A DNA stretch of 64,000 bases, taken from positions 16,537,754 to 16,601,753 of the forward strand of contig CAIIXF020000011.1 of NCBI GenBank assembly GCA_903813345.2. The letters run 5' to 3'. The DNA comes from Owenia fusiformis (Eukaryota; Annelida; Polychaeta; Sabellida; Oweniidae). Numbering within the stretch: the stretch's first letter is position 1; each line of letters begins with the position of its first letter. The position numbers and the translations under genes are program-made. Below the pieces are notes generated by a model that ran no database searches, had not been told where the DNA came from, and saw only the letters and a list, made by a program, of their open reading frames with translations. Positions 11,999 through 21,995 of this stretch are shown here, in pieces.

Positions 11999-12375
11999 GG
12001 TATGCAACGAACGAAATGAATTTTGAGAATGCAACCAGAGAAGTAATCGCCTAAAGATATGCATATGACCACGTTGCAATATTTCATGGAAAAATATATT
12101 CATTATCAAACAATCTGTAGCAAATCTCTCGACTTTCAAGAAAGGTGGCGATTGACAACAACTCTATTTCCAAAAATTAAAAGATGCCGGACGGCAGGTA
12201 GTGAAGGTATGCAACGAACGAAATGAATTTTGAGAATGCAACCAGAGAAGTTGCAATATTTCATGGAAAAATATATTCATTATAGTCAAACAATCTGTAG
12301 CAAATCTCTCGACTTTCAAGAAAGAAGGCGATTGACAACAAATCTATTTCCAAAAATCAAAAGATGCCGGACGGC
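11999..12375 (+). repeat. Two-copy tandem duplication, ~207 and ~170 bp
   Basis: GGTATGCAACGAACGAAATG begins both copies, at 11999 and 12206. Both end at AAAAGATGCCGGACGGC. The second copy lacks ~33 bp present in the first. The near identity implies a recent duplication. The short open frame over the second copy has no recognisable content. Confidence 0.85.
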
Positions 12376-12755
12376 GTTTTCGACCACCTCTTACATCTGT
12401 GAGTTTCATCATAGACAAGGTTCTGTAGAATCTTTTGAATGTGACAAGTATATTGGTTCAGAAACGTAGAATACACATTTACGTAACAAAAATCTGGATT
12501 GCATTTCATCAAAACTGCTTTGATTTGCAAAATGAATGTGGAATTCCATACACAGTCTTTGGTAGAAACAATTCATAAATAGATGTCAGCAGTGTAGATT
12601 TAGCAAGCTATACAAATGAATAAACAGATGTGTATAATGTAATATAACATCCTAAAACTGAACTCATACGTTTGGAATGAGCTATATGAAAATGTGTCCG
12701 TCTTACCTCTAGTTCCCTAAACATCCAGACTCTGGAGTATGTTATAATTATAACA
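12376..12755. other. No supported gene
   Basis: AT-rich and without recognisable features. Confidence 0.4.
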
Positions 12756-12902
12756 CCTAGTATTTCGAAAGAATGTTCAAAAGATTTGTATTTCAGAGCT
12801 TGACCTAGTATTTTGATAGAAAGGATGTTCAAAAAATTTGTATTTCAGAGGTTGACCTAGTATTTTGAAATAATGCTCATAAGATTTGTATTTCAAAGCT
12901 TG
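12756..12902 (+). repeat. 48-bp minisatellite, left part
   Basis: Three degenerate units built on CCTAGTATTTTGAAAGAATG and AGATTTGTATTTCAGAGCTT. The array resumes at 18575 on the far side of the minus-strand LINE, which therefore inserted into the middle of it. Confidence 0.8.
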
Positions 12903-13016
12903 CCCTAATGTGTATGTATGTATATCTTTATTGCCCTTTATGAAAAGGAGATACATGTATACAGTGTACAATGAAAATAATGCTGATATAACATTAATGT
13001 TAAATGAACATAGAAT

Positions 13017-13845
13017 AAAAATATATACAATATATAAAACACACTTTATACGTTAGATGAGTGCTAACCATCTTCTCCAAGGTCGATGTAAGCATCTCAT
13101 CTAATGAACCACAGACGATATAAGATGCTACCGCTACCTAATCGTCCAATTACAACCCTCAATGAGATCATTTATGCAGAGATCATAATTGAAAAAGTAA
13201 AAAAAAAAGGTTAGGTTAAGAAAGGTTAAGTATGTACATACAATTTTATACATTATATAATACACTTATCTCATTAGTTGAGTGCAAACCATCTTCCCCA
13301 AGGTCGATGTAAGCATCTCATCCAATGAACCACAGACGATATAAGATGCTACCGCTACCTCATCGTCCAATTACAACCCTTAATAATGAGATCATTTTGT
13401 GCAGAGATCATAATAGAAAAAGTAAAAAAGGTTAAGTATTTACATACGTTTTATACATTATATAATACACTTATCTCATTAGTTGAGTGCAAACCATCTT
13501 CCCCAAGGTCGATGTAAGCATCTCATCCAATGAACCACAGACGATATAAGATGCTACCGCTACCTCATCGTCCAATTACAACCCTTAATGAGATCATTTT
13601 GTGCAGAGATCATAATTGAAAAAGTAAAAAAGGTTAAGTATGTACATACGTTTTATACATTATATAATACACTTATCTCATTAGTTGAGTGCAATTCATC
13701 TTCCCCAAGGTCGATGTAAGCATCTCATCCAATGAACCACAGACGATATAAGATGCTACCGCTACCTCATCGTCCAATTACAACCATTTGAGAGATCATT
13801 TGTTCAGAGATCACAATTGACAGTAGATATAGATTAAGTATGTAC
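13017..13845 (-). repeat. Four tandem ~205-bp units in the LINE 3' UTR
   Basis: The word GGTCGATGTAAGCATCTCAT recurs at 13081, 13302, 13507 and 13709, giving spacings of 221, 205 and 202 bp. Units 2 to 4 are nearly identical and the first (nearest the 3' end of the element) is the most diverged. The units lie between the ORF2 stop and the terminal ACATAC-rich tail, so they belong to the element's 3' UTR. Confidence 0.9.
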
Positions 13846-13964
13846 ATATGGTTTATACCTTATGTATATAAAATATATAGATAGATATAAAATACTTGAC
13901 GCATTAATCAACAGATTTTAACCCATGGTTTGCATTAAAACGCATCCGAAATCATATAAGTCAG

Positions 13965-16900
13965 TTATGAGTTGCATTGCAAGCACGATGCACGGAGGTG
14001 GTATTGCTCTTGCACGATAAGTGAAACCCCTCTCAAAAAATCTAAAGACCGGGGATCATTTCTAACGTTAATCCCTAAAATGTTGTTAATATTCATCTCT
14101 ATACCAAACTTTTGGCAGTGCTCATTTAGTTTACGTCTAAACGGGGTATAGCTATTTGCTGTGCACGTTAACATAAAATGGATGACATTTTCCTGTTGAA
14201 ACGTATTACACATATAACATAATTTTGACTTGTTTTCTCCGCCTCGATATTTTGTTCCTAGAGTATGTTCGTTTGTCAGAAGTTTAACCATAATTTTGCA
14301 ACCACCGAGGGCAACAGGGAACTTTCTGGCAACACACCACCATATATTTGGACTCAAAGACCTAAAATCATTCAACCTAAATAGTTCAAGACCAGTATAC
14401 ATAATTGATCTAACAAACGTCCTCTGTATTTGTGCTGTCGAAAGTTCTGTAAAAACAATTTTCTTCCACCTTTGTTTGGTGATTCGAGTTTTACAGTATA
14501 GCATATCGAGAATGTATTTATCCAAGTTGTATTTTATAGCACATATGAGCATGTTACGGATAGGAGAAAACACATCAAAATTTGTTTTCATATACGTCAA
14601 TTTTATCAACCGTATCGTGAATATGTGTTTGTAAATATTTGAGCAACGGAGTTGTAAAATACTAAAGAAAAACATCATTCGGAGGAAATCTATGTAAAAG
14701 TCTATATCAAGTAATCCAAGAGGAAATGTTGAGACTGGATTGCTAGCAGATTGGGAAAGGGATTGAATCCTCCGTCCAATGCCTCTCTGTACTATGTTTA
14801 ATTGTTCAATATCTTTTTGATGATAATTGATTACCGGAGCACCGTATGTCATACAGGGTATGGAATAAGTTTTGTATATCTGACATGCTGAAGTGGGAAC
14901 AAGGCCTCCGCATTTACTTCCAATTCCCAGAAGGGCATTAAACTGAGATTTTCCTTTTTTGCATTTATCATTTACATAATTACTGATGTCATTATCTACA
15001 GACAGTGGTATACCAACGTGTTTAGCATTATTAGATTTTTCGATCGGTACACCTCCAATGTTTAGCTTTTGAGTGGCTCCCAATTCGATTTTACTGTTAA
15101 AAACAAGATATGTGCACTTTTGTGGATGTACTTCATATCTCCATTGATTGCTATGTTTAGTAAGTGCGTCCAATAGGACTTGCATATTTTGAAATGAGTT
15201 TGATAGGATACACATGTCATCAGCGTAGCATGGACTGACACAGCTGGTGTCTCCTATGGTGGAACCAATACTTAGTTTAATCATGGTTTCAATAATGTCA
15301 GACATGTATAATTGATAGAAGAGCATTGACAGCACGCCACCTTGATGTACACCTTGGAGAATAGGAAATGAATTTGAGCGCGCACCACCTACTAGAACCG
15401 CGCACCTATAGTGTTTATATAAATTGTACAATATGTTCCAAAGTTTTCCAACAACGCCACTTTTGTGGAGCTTAAAAAATAGACCATCTATCCAAACAGA
15501 GTCGAAGGCTTTACGAATGTCTGTTATTGTAATGACTACCATTTTACCCTGTTCGACATTATCTGAAATAGTCTCCTGCACCAATAAGGAAGTGTGAACA
15601 GATGAACATTTTTCAACCGATGCCCCTTGTAACTTTGGTATCATTTTGTAGATCGGAACTTTCAAGTAAGTTAATAATATATTGTCAAAGAGTTTACGAA
15701 ACATTGTCATGAGGGTTATTCCTCTAGAATTATCTTTTATGAGAGGATCTTTGCCACTTTTTGTGAGAGGGATCATTACGCCTACACAGAAATTATTTGG
15801 GATGTGCTCTGATTGAATAATTGAATTAAACAAGAGAGCAATGGATTCATACATTTTGCTTCCGGCATATTTTAAATGTTCAGCACTGATTTGGTCATAG
15901 CCACAAGCACGCTTACAATGAAGTGCTTTAACTGCACTGGTGACATCTTCATTGCTAATGCTTACTGCCATACCATTAATTTTGTCATCCTCGTTACATT
16001 TAATAATTGTTCTGATTTTGTTCTCAATGGTGGTTTTAAACTCAGAATCGAAATTTGGCTTATTAAGTGGGGTGGCAAGTTTCTCAAAATGACATTTCCA
16101 TTGATTTCTTATCTCGTCGGCGTCTGTTATAAGTATGCCATCGTCTGACAAAATAGGACTTACAGATCTCTTTGATGTTCTTCGATGTTTATTAACGAGG
16201 TACCAATAGAACCGTTGGTCAGTTTGTTCCGATGTATAGAGTTTTTCTAGTTCCTGTTTCTCGTACTCAATTTGGGCTGCGTGATAGGTTTTGGAAAATA
16301 ACTTTTTTGAATCTTTATATTGACTACGCGCTGGATCGGATATATCACGTGACCTACCCCGAGACACCCATACACGCCATTTTGTCTTTTTATCTTTTGC
16401 TAAAACAGTTAAAGTTGGATTCCAGAATGGCTTTTCATATTTTAAAAATCTCTTTTTTGGTATATGGGCGTTAGAGGTGAGTGTCAAAATATCTAGTAAT
16501 TTATCTATAAAATACTCAATCTCATTGCCATTCAGAGACCTTTTAGACATGATAGAATGTAGCTCGGATACAATATCATCACATTGTAAGTTAATTGAAC
16601 GAGTGTATGATTCCAAGATATCGTCATTGCTGAGCTTATCCCACGCATATCCTATTGGCGCTTGTATACTCGACCGTCTGTTTATCTTAACATCAAAATT
16701 TAAAATCGTTAAAATCGGTAGATGATCTGATGTGTTGTCAGGTTCATCTTCAAACACCTTACAGGTAAGTATATTATTAGCAAGTTGGGAAGAAATAATC
16801 ACGTGATCAATGTAGCTCACATGTAGTACTTCATTCCTCATCATTTCAAAAGTGTGGGTTGGACCAGTAGTTATCTCCGTCATGTCAATTGCAGTTAAGA

Positions 16901-17696
16901 TGTTCCGCTTCATAAATTCAAACAGATTGTAGCCATTGCTCGATGTATCTCCGTGTCCCCTTCTTCCAGTTAATTGACCTAGATTGCTATTGACATCACC
17001 AAGAATAACTACATTGCCATCAATATTTGCTTCTTGAACAAATTGTTCAAGTGAAAATAAGACATCTTCAAAATTATCTATCACACAGTTTTGTTGTGGC
17101 AAATATACTGAAAATATGTACAAGGGCGAGTCTACCACGACCGATACCTTTAAGCAAACAATTCTATCGGTACACATTTTCTTAACAGGTATAATATAAT
17201 TATCCAATGATTTGCGCCAAAATATAGCTACACCACCATTGCCCCATACTTTCCCGCAATTAAAATCATTTAAAGATTTGCTACTGGAGCTACAACAATT
17301 AAAGTCAGGATGGACGGAGTCCAACTTAAATCTATTACAATTGTAAAGTTTATGCTCGGAGAGAGCCATTATATCGCATTGTGATAGCAGAGAATTAATA
17401 TATAGAGACGATACGTTTAAACCTCTGCAGTTCCATTGTATGAGTCTCAAATCATTATTTGATAGAACATTTTGGGAAGTGTTGATTGCATTCATATGGG
17501 AAGTAAAAATATTTATATGGGCAAGAAAATAAAATAGCAGGAAACACAGATGTATTGGTTTCATGGAATCCATACACTGTATACCCCTAAACTGCAAGAT
17601 GTCGCTCATCCTCGTCAATAGTTTCACCATATCTATTGTTATTGTAGTAGCCGTTTGAGTCGCGGCCGAGCTCATAGGTATCATATGATCGCCCAT
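13965..17696 (-). CDS. LINE ORF2: endonuclease and reverse transcriptase, uninterrupted
   Basis: This 1243-codon frame encodes an APE-type endonuclease (IQWNCRGLN near residue 86, SEHKLY, VILGDVNSNLG, SDHLPI), then a reverse transcriptase. The latter has CGYDQISAEHLKY, NSRGITLMTMFRKL, ITDIRKAFDSVW (motif A), GVHQGGVLSMLFY and PCYADDMCILS (motif C, near residue 823). A C-terminal Cys/His motif reads CYMC..., then HFMLTC. The motif A and C aspartates are present and no stop or frameshift is seen. The start is uncertain: the first ~80 residues overlap ORF1 in another frame, and the conserved part begins after the Met near residue 69. Translation is presumably by reinitiation or frameshift from ORF1. 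Confidence 0.88.
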   Translation of the reverse strand: MGDHMIPMSSAATQTATTITIDMVKLLTRMSDILQFRGIQCMDSMKPIHLCFLLFYFLAHINIFTSHMNAINTSQNVLSNNDLRLIQWNCRGLNVSSLYINSLLSQCDIMALSEHKLYNCNRFKLDSVHPDFNCCSSSSKSLNDFNCGKVWGNGGVAIFWRKSLDNYIIPVKKMCTDRIVCLKVSVVVDSPLYIFSVYLPQQNCVIDNFEDVLFSLEQFVQEANIDGNVVILGDVNSNLGQLTGRRGHGDTSSNGYNLFEFMKRNILTAIDMTEITTGPTHTFEMMRNEVLHVSYIDHVIISSQLANNILTCKVFEDEPDNTSDHLPILTILNFDVKINRRSSIQAPIGYAWDKLSNDDILESYTRSINLQCDDIVSELHSIMSKRSLNGNEIEYFIDKLLDILTLTSNAHIPKKRFLKYEKPFWNPTLTVLAKDKKTKWRVWVSRGRSRDISDPARSQYKDSKKLFSKTYHAAQIEYEKQELEKLYTSEQTDQRFYWYLVNKHRRTSKRSVSPILSDDGILITDADEIRNQWKCHFEKLATPLNKPNFDSEFKTTIENKIRTIIKCNEDDKINGMAVSISNEDVTSAVKALHCKRACGYDQISAEHLKYAGSKMYESIALLFNSIIQSEHIPNNFCVGVMIPLTKSGKDPLIKDNSRGITLMTMFRKLFDNILLTYLKVPIYKMIPKLQGASVEKCSSVHTSLLVQETISDNVEQGKMVVITITDIRKAFDSVWIDGLFFKLHKSGVVGKLWNILYNLYKHYRCAVLVGGARSNSFPILQGVHQGGVLSMLFYQLYMSDIIETMIKLSIGSTIGDTSCVSPCYADDMCILSNSFQNMQVLLDALTKHSNQWRYEVHPQKCTYLVFNSKIELGATQKLNIGGVPIEKSNNAKHVGIPLSVDNDISNYVNDKCKKGKSQFNALLGIGSKCGGLVPTSACQIYKTYSIPCMTYGAPVINYHQKDIEQLNIVQRGIGRRIQSLSQSASNPVSTFPLGLLDIDFYIDFLRMMFFFSILQLRCSNIYKHIFTIRLIKLTYMKTNFDVFSPIRNMLICAIKYNLDKYILDMLYCKTRITKQRWKKIVFTELSTAQIQRTFVRSIMYTGLELFRLNDFRSLSPNIWWCVARKFPVALGGCKIMVKLLTNEHTLGTKYRGGENKSKLCYMCNTFQQENVIHFMLTCTANSYTPFRRKLNEHCQKFGIEMNINNILGINVRNDPRSLDFLRGVSLIVQEQYHLRASCLQCNS

Positions 17697-18567
17697 GTGA
17701 ATGGGAATAATGACCCGTGATTACAGGTATATGTTTGAAATTACTACCCCGTTGACTATTGTAGTTTGAGCGCTGGGTAGATCTGCGCTGCCATACACGG
17801 CATCCAATTTCCGGGTCTGGCCAAAAATTGGTTGCAAGAATTATCTCTGCTTGGGATTCGGGGATGTTAAGTTTGCATCCGACTTTATCGTCGCATACAC
17901 GATTGTGTACAATATCGGCCTTCATGACTCTTATTCCCTTATCCTTGGCATGGTCAACGATCGCAGAACGGATATCATCGTCTGAAACATTGGAATCTTT
18001 TCGAATATTGCTAACATAAACAAGCGTGAATTTTACCTCTTTGACCCCAGTCAGTTTAATACGGTTTTGTCCTTTATTGGTTGTAAGTGTTCGTCGTGGA
18101 GACGAATTAGGGCGTTCGGGAACAGGAGAATGACGTCCTTTAGGACCAGCAGTAATCCACTTGTCGTTATTATTTGCGGTGACAGATGAGTACGACGGGG
18201 AATCAGAAGATGGGGGTCTGTTGACGACTTTTGGGTCGCAATCCAAAGATGGCGGACTAGCGCTTTTCATAGACATTAGTTGTTTCTTAGCAACTTCGAT
18301 AATCTCGTGCCGCGGTGGAATGCTTGTCGAATTTCCACTCATGCGCGTTGAATTGGAAGTATTAGTCAACACCGTGTTTTGACTCGCAGTATTTCGAGAA
18401 GTGGAATTGGTAATTAAGTTGGAGTTGGCGTTATTAGTCTTCTTATTAGCATCATTGGCTTGTTTAGCGTTCAAAGGTTGAACAGGGTTGCTATCTAAAG
18501 ACGTGTGGCAAATGTCAGATTGAACTTTAAGCAACTTACCAATCTGCTCTTGTAATGTTGCAATATC
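17587..18567 (-). CDS. LINE ORF1: gag-like nucleic-acid-binding protein, probably 5'-truncated
   Basis: The frame is open from the element's 5' boundary through LQEQIGKLLKV (helical) to a stop at 17587, about 326 codons with no ATG at the start. An N-terminal Asn/Ser/Thr-rich disordered region is followed by a conserved globular part with FTLVYVSNIRKDSNVSDDDI and IVHNRVCDDKVGCKLNIP, then Arg/Asn/Tyr/Gly-rich sequence. This fits the RRM-like ORF1 proteins common in invertebrate LINEs. It overlaps ORF2 by ~110 bp. Confidence 0.75.
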   Translation of the reverse strand, partial: DIATLQEQIGKLLKVQSDICHTSLDSNPVQPLNAKQANDANKKTNNANSNLITNSTSRNTASQNTVLTNTSNSTRMSGNSTSIPPRHEIIEVAKKQLMSMKSASPPSLDCDPKVVNRPPSSDSPSYSSVTANNNDKWITAGPKGRHSPVPERPNSSPRRTLTTNKGQNRIKLTGVKEVKFTLVYVSNIRKDSNVSDDDIRSAIVDHAKDKGIRVMKADIVHNRVCDDKVGCKLNIPESQAEIILATNFWPDPEIGCRVWQRRSTQRSNYNSQRGSNFKHIPVITGHYSHSHGRSYDTYELGRDSNGYYNNNRYGETIDEDERHLAV

Positions 18568-18574
18568 CCCTAAT

Positions 18575-18662
18575 ACAGTATTTTGAAAGGATGTACAAAA
18601 GATTTGTATTTCAGTGCCTGACCTAGTATTTTGAAAGAATGTTCAATAGATGTGCACTTCAG
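18575..18662 (+). repeat. 48-bp minisatellite, right part
   Basis: About two further units of the array at 12756-12902, beginning directly after the LINE's right target-site duplication. Confidence 0.8.
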
Positions 18663-19619
18663 TTGGGTGTAATTCGTGCAAGGATACTTCAATATCTATA
18701 GTGTTCCTAATCTTATTGGCATCCGTTGATCAATGCGTATTGTGGGAATATATACTCTCCCCCAATTATTTTAAAACACCAACATCCCTAGACCACGTCA
18801 AGCCTATTTATATATGCTTAACGATTTGCAAATATGCATCATTCATGAATTTCAAATTCAGAATTATAGACTATTGTAATCGGAGGGTGGAAATTAAAAT
18901 GCAGGCATTTAAGATGGCGTTAACAGGCTAAGATGGGGAGTGATCAAAGTTTCCAACCTTTTTGAGGGGGTTGTAGATCCCAAGAAAAAACAAAACGTGT
19001 ATGAATGAGGAAAACAAGGTATGAGAATAATAGATACCGTGTTTACAAGTATAACTCAGACACGATCTATTTTACGAAAAATGTGAAATGAGCAAAAGTG
19101 TAAAATAAGCAGGTTAGGTAAACGTCATGTAAGGATTGTTGGTTGGATGTTCCATATTTTGTCGTGGAGCTAAGAAGATTTGAAAATCTCGTTGAAGCCT
19201 CGGTTTAGTGAGAATTTAGGAGATTTGAATTTTTATCCATTGAATATATTTGATGGTATATTCGAACTCTGTGTGTATTTTCTCTATTACCGAAATATTG
19301 ATTTGCATTTATATTTAATAAATTTTCAAGGATTTTCAGGTTTTCTGAAAAAGTTCGAGATAAATCCCAATTCATAATATTGACAAATTGTAAAAAAAAT
19401 TAAATAGTTAATTTACTCAGTTTACATGGCTCAAATACCAAGTTGCACGATCTGTTCACATTTCACCCAAGAGGAGGGAAAACCCCAGAACTTAAGAATA
19501 CCTACATAATTACATAAAAAACATACATTCCGTTTAAAAACATCATTCCGTTTTTTATTACTTTAAAACATATCGATCTTTAAAGAAAGACATACCGATT
19601 CTTCCAGAAAGAATATCGG
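18663..19619. other. No supported gene
   Basis: AT-rich, with short chance frames only. Confidence 0.4.
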
Positions 19620-19661
19620 CTCGGTACAAAATACCGAGTGCAATTTACGGAAGTTGAGAAT

Positions 19662-19722
19662 GAGATTGTGGTGCGTCTGCCTTCGGAGCAGAAGATTCCA
19701 GGTTCGAGTCCTGGCAAGCTCG
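19662..19722 (+). pseudogene. tRNA-Arg-like pseudogene lacking most of the D arm
   Basis: The anticodon arm TCTGC-CTTCGGA-GCAGA (anticodon TCG), the T arm CCAGG-TTCGAGT-CCTGG and the 3' acceptor strand are intact. The D arm has lost ~12 bases including most of the A box. The acceptor stem has one mismatch. With no A box it is unlikely to be transcribed well by Pol III. Confidence 0.75.
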
Positions 19723-20114
19723 TAAGTTTTGGCAAGGAAGCCAATGCCGATTGTCACTGCTCAATGCTCAAGAAAGCTCACCGGGTTTGGAGAATCAATG
19801 GGCTTGTGGTCAGGGCTTGAGCCTAAGTCAAGAATTTTATAACTGAATACCGTCTAGAAAAACTTTGAACGCCGAAATAATTCCGTTGACGCCGTCAAGA
19901 ATAACTCTGAAGACTGTCAAACATCCTATTTTTGCTTTGTTTATATATTTTATAGATTAGTTATTTATGTTGTTTTTAACTATGGCAATGATCTTGGATA
20001 CTTACGAATTTCAAGTACTCGACAAGAAGACTTCCAGAACTTCGAGCGTGAATAAAAAGGCGGACTCTTCAGTTTGGTTCAAGGTAGCGAGTGAAATAAA
20101 TCGTGCCAGATGAT

Positions 20115-20187
20115 GGGCTTGTGGCGCAATGGACAACGCGTCTGCCTACGGAGCAGAAGATTCCAGGTTCGAGTCCTGGCAAGCTCG
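20115..20187 (+). tRNA. tRNA-Arg (anticodon ACG)
   Basis: This 73-nt gene folds fully. The acceptor is GGGCTTG/CAAGCTC (one G-T pair) with discriminator G. The D arm is GCGC...GCGT. The anticodon stem TCTGC/GCAGA encloses loop CTACGGA with ACG. The variable loop is AGATT and the T arm is CCAGG-TTCGAGT-CCTGG. The A box (TGGCGCAATGG) and B box (GGTTCGAGTCC) are present, and TTTT at 20192-20195 can terminate Pol III. It decodes CGN arginine codons after A34-to-inosine editing. Confidence 0.9.
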
Positions 20188-20244
20188 TAACTTTTGGCAA
20201 CGGAGTCAATGCTCAAGAAAATTCTTGGGGTTTGGAGAATCAAT

Positions 20245-20287
20245 GGGATTGTGGCTTCAATGGATAACGCGTCTTCCTATCCAGAAA
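20245..20287 (+). pseudogene. 5' half of a tRNA-Arg-like copy
   Basis: GGGATTGTGG and CAATGGATAACGCGTCTTCC match the acceptor, D arm and start of the anticodon stem of the tRNA at 20115. The 3' half with the B box is missing. Confidence 0.65.
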
Positions 20288-20420
20288 TTACTTCCGTCGG
20301 TATATTGTTTTTTTTCAATTCAAGAATTTTGAAATCCTCAACAATTGCTTTGAAGCAGTCAAGAATATTAAACTTATTGAACATCCTCTGATATTTTTGT
20401 TTTATTTATACAGATACGGG

Positions 20421-21995
20421 AGAAAGTTCGGCACTTGTGCGGTGCTCACCTACTTGACATTTATCGTTTTAACATATCCATGTTACAATCCCATAGACAG
20501 GTGAACATATTTCTGTTTTCTATTTTGCTTCCTTACTATGGATTTTTCTTCCAATATGAAGTTGGGTAATTGAAATAATCACTCGCAATGTAAAGGTACT
20601 TCGTGGACTAGTACTCAACAGATGGACGAAACTAATGTAATGGAACGCAGAGGCAGCAGCAGATGTATATCGTCTCTGTCATTAGCTAAGTATCACAACA
20701 AATGACACATTCCACATATTTCTTTCATCAATCAACAATACTTGTAATCTTATTCAAATCAACATACATAACTACATAACTGTAATTGTATTTTTTGTAT
20801 ATGGAAACTTAATCTATGATCTCAATTGCATTATATTTACATGAGAAAGAATGAATAACTATGGAAAAAACATTCCACATATTATGTGAATATATAATAC
20901 TAATTAACTGCGCTTTTATTATGCAATTTAGTGATATGTGATGCTATACTACGCTATACTTCGAGTTATATATTGCTGAGCTCCATTAAAACCTACGTCT
21001 CGATCATTTGTTGATGTTTAGCTGTTGGGGATGACTTGCATGACGATTGCAAATGGATTTCACTCTGAACAGATGTGACTCGACGCTAATTATTTACGCA
21101 TAATTACCATTTTTGAAGCATACGTATTCATAGTGAACTGGTGAATACTCTCCGTAAATGCCGTTTAAATAAAGGATGACGTCTATAATAATTGACGATA
21201 TTGTTAGATATTAGAGGCATGTAACTTCGTACAATAATATCTAGATTGACAGCATGTACATCAATGAACATGCTGCGTTTAGTGTTAATGACCAAACGTA
21301 GGGAATTACACATGATATCAGAGTCACAATATTAGCGACAGAACAGTATGATATTAATGATATTCGTAATTGATATTTGGAATATCAAAAATTATTGGCT
21401 TGTGTGTTTATTATCTTATATATATAACGCCACTTGGTTTCGACAAATTCATGGAATTTTAATTGATGCACGAACATTAGAATGACCTTTTCATATCAAG
21501 CGCGAGGAGTACATTTTTCTAATAGGATCAAACACCGGAAACGGTGAAGTAAAATGATAGTATTTAAGGATTTCTTTGAATATACCTCGGAAAGAGATAC
21601 CAATCCAATTAATTGAAGATACCACTATTCTGTACTAATGAATCCGAAATTGAAAATCAATGCACGACTGCAGTGTAATAAAGTTGAAATTACTGAAGAT
21701 GGCTAATAGGGTATTGCAATCAGACTTAAAGAGAGATAATCATCGGTACATTGATCAATAAGGATACCAAGTGTGGATCGAGAAGACACGACCATCGTAT
21801 AAGACATATACAAGACGTATGGGCAAATATCAAATAAGTAACAAGATCTGGTTTAAAGATATAACTTCACGCAACACAATGTACTGATAGAATGGTTTCG
21901 ATTGATGATTATGACAACATTTAGAGAGAATTCAAGGACGTAAAATATGAGATTTGAAGTCGAAATTGCCTCAAACATTAGATACCGAAATAAGA
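20421..21995. other. No supported gene; 5' flank of the 593-aa gene
   Basis: AT-rich with only short frames. A TATATATATAACG run near 21418 could serve as a TATA-like element, but its distance from the next gene makes this weak. Confidence 0.35.

Larger units (their letters stand above)
12910..18567 (-). mobile_element. LINE (APE-type, CR1/L2/Jockey-like group), 5.66 kb, minus strand
   Basis: A non-LTR retrotransposon with overlapping ORF1 (17587-18567) and ORF2 (13965-17696) and a repeat-bearing 3' UTR. The 7-bp CCCTAAT is found on both sides (12903-12909 and 18568-18574), and a 48-bp minisatellite resumes across the insertion, fixing both boundaries. The 3' end (left, minus strand) reads CAATAAAGATATACATACAT, a short-repeat tail rather than poly-A, as in CR1/L2-type elements. 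ORF1 is open right to the 5' boundary without an ATG, so the copy is probably slightly 5'-truncated. ORF2 has no breaks, so the insertion is recent. I could not fix the clade. Confidence 0.88.
19620..20420 (+). repeat. Duplicated tRNA-Arg-bearing unit
   Basis: Sequence around the tRNA-like copy at 19662 recurs around the intact tRNA at 20115. Shared stretches include TTTGGAGAATCAATGGG after the tRNA, GCAGTCAAGAAT-like spacer, and AACATCCT...TTTTTG.TTT.TTTATA at 19920 and 20380. The unit is about 450 bp and carries up to two tRNA-like bodies per copy, most of them decayed. Confidence 0.65.

Noticed and set aside
12903-12909. CCCTAAT as interstitial telomeric sequence
   Set aside because: It is a single hexamer and is explained as the LINE target-site duplication.
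14230-14634. 134-codon + strand frame
   Set aside because: It is antisense to the well-supported LINE ORF2.
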